This document shows, in pieces, positions 63,925-64,000 of a stretch of 64,000 nt of DNA (the first letter of the stretch is position 1; the number at the start of each line of letters is the position of its first letter). A program made the position numbers and the translations under genes. Below the pieces are notes generated by a model that was not told where the DNA came from, did no database searches, and saw only the letters and a list, made by a program, of their open reading frames with translations. Source of the DNA: Rhodoplanes serenus (GTDB lineage Bacteria; Pseudomonadota; Alphaproteobacteria; Rhizobiales; Xanthobacteraceae); contig CAMDDZ010000014.1 in assembly GCA_945893145.1 (NCBI GenBank), positions 1 to 64,000 of the forward strand, read 5' to 3'.

Positions 63925-64000
63925 ATGGCCCAAGACAACATCCGCATCGGCAAGGCCGAGCTCGAAGCGTTCGTCGGCGCGATCTTCGTCGCGGTCGGGT
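63925..64000 (+). CDS. 5' end of a CDS, possibly Ldh-family oxidoreductase (truncated by window edge)
   Basis: ATG at 63925; MAQDNIRIGKAELEAFVGAIFVAVG; only 25 aa visible. Confidence 0.35.
   Translation, partial: MAQDNIRIGKAELEAFVGAIFVAVG

Noticed and set aside
1-64000. CRISPR arrays, tRNA/rRNA genes, prophage or integrative-element hallmarks
   Set aside because: No regularly spaced repeats, tRNA-like cloverleaf, rRNA core sequence, integrase or phage structural genes were recognised; only an IS630 end at the left edge.

Overview
GC-rich 64 kb chromosomal window from an alphaproteobacterium, most likely Bradyrhizobiaceae/Xanthobacteraceae-like judging by gene content and repeat families. 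It is almost fully coding. I saw no rRNA, tRNA, CRISPR array or prophage. The left edge holds the 3' end of an IS630-type transposase. About 2-28 kb is housekeeping and central metabolism: DsbB, HNH nuclease, AlkA-type glycosylase, GluQ, hybrid kinase, an ethylmalonyl-CoA pathway set (ecm/ccr divergent, mcd, PduO-type adenosyltransferase, etfBA, hbd), a chemoreceptor, tandem rhomboids, and an ArsR-SRPBCC-VOC-DUF899-GST block. About 29-64 kb is a dense catabolic region: TPP enzyme, NMT1-type SBP, LLM flavin enzyme, Gfo/Idh oxidoreductases, PuuE/NodB-like hydrolases, Rieske oxygenase, amidase, four Bug-type SBPs, UxaA pair, three-domain RidA-like protein, SDH-like complex, aconitase X and class I fumarase. 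The observations I rate highest are: (i) an apparently non-coding, strongly hairpin-rich stretch at about 28.5-28.9 kb that looks like a structured RNA; (ii) a single polypeptide with three RidA-like domains; (iii) a second SDH/FRD-like complex with a detached, apparently non-covalent flavoprotein near AcnX and class I fumarase; (iv) an exact CtrA-type TTAA-N7-TTAAC site upstream of two small motility-like genes; (v) a multipass membrane protein with a possibly TIR-like cytosolic domain. All assignments come from reading motifs; no database searches or folding runs were made.
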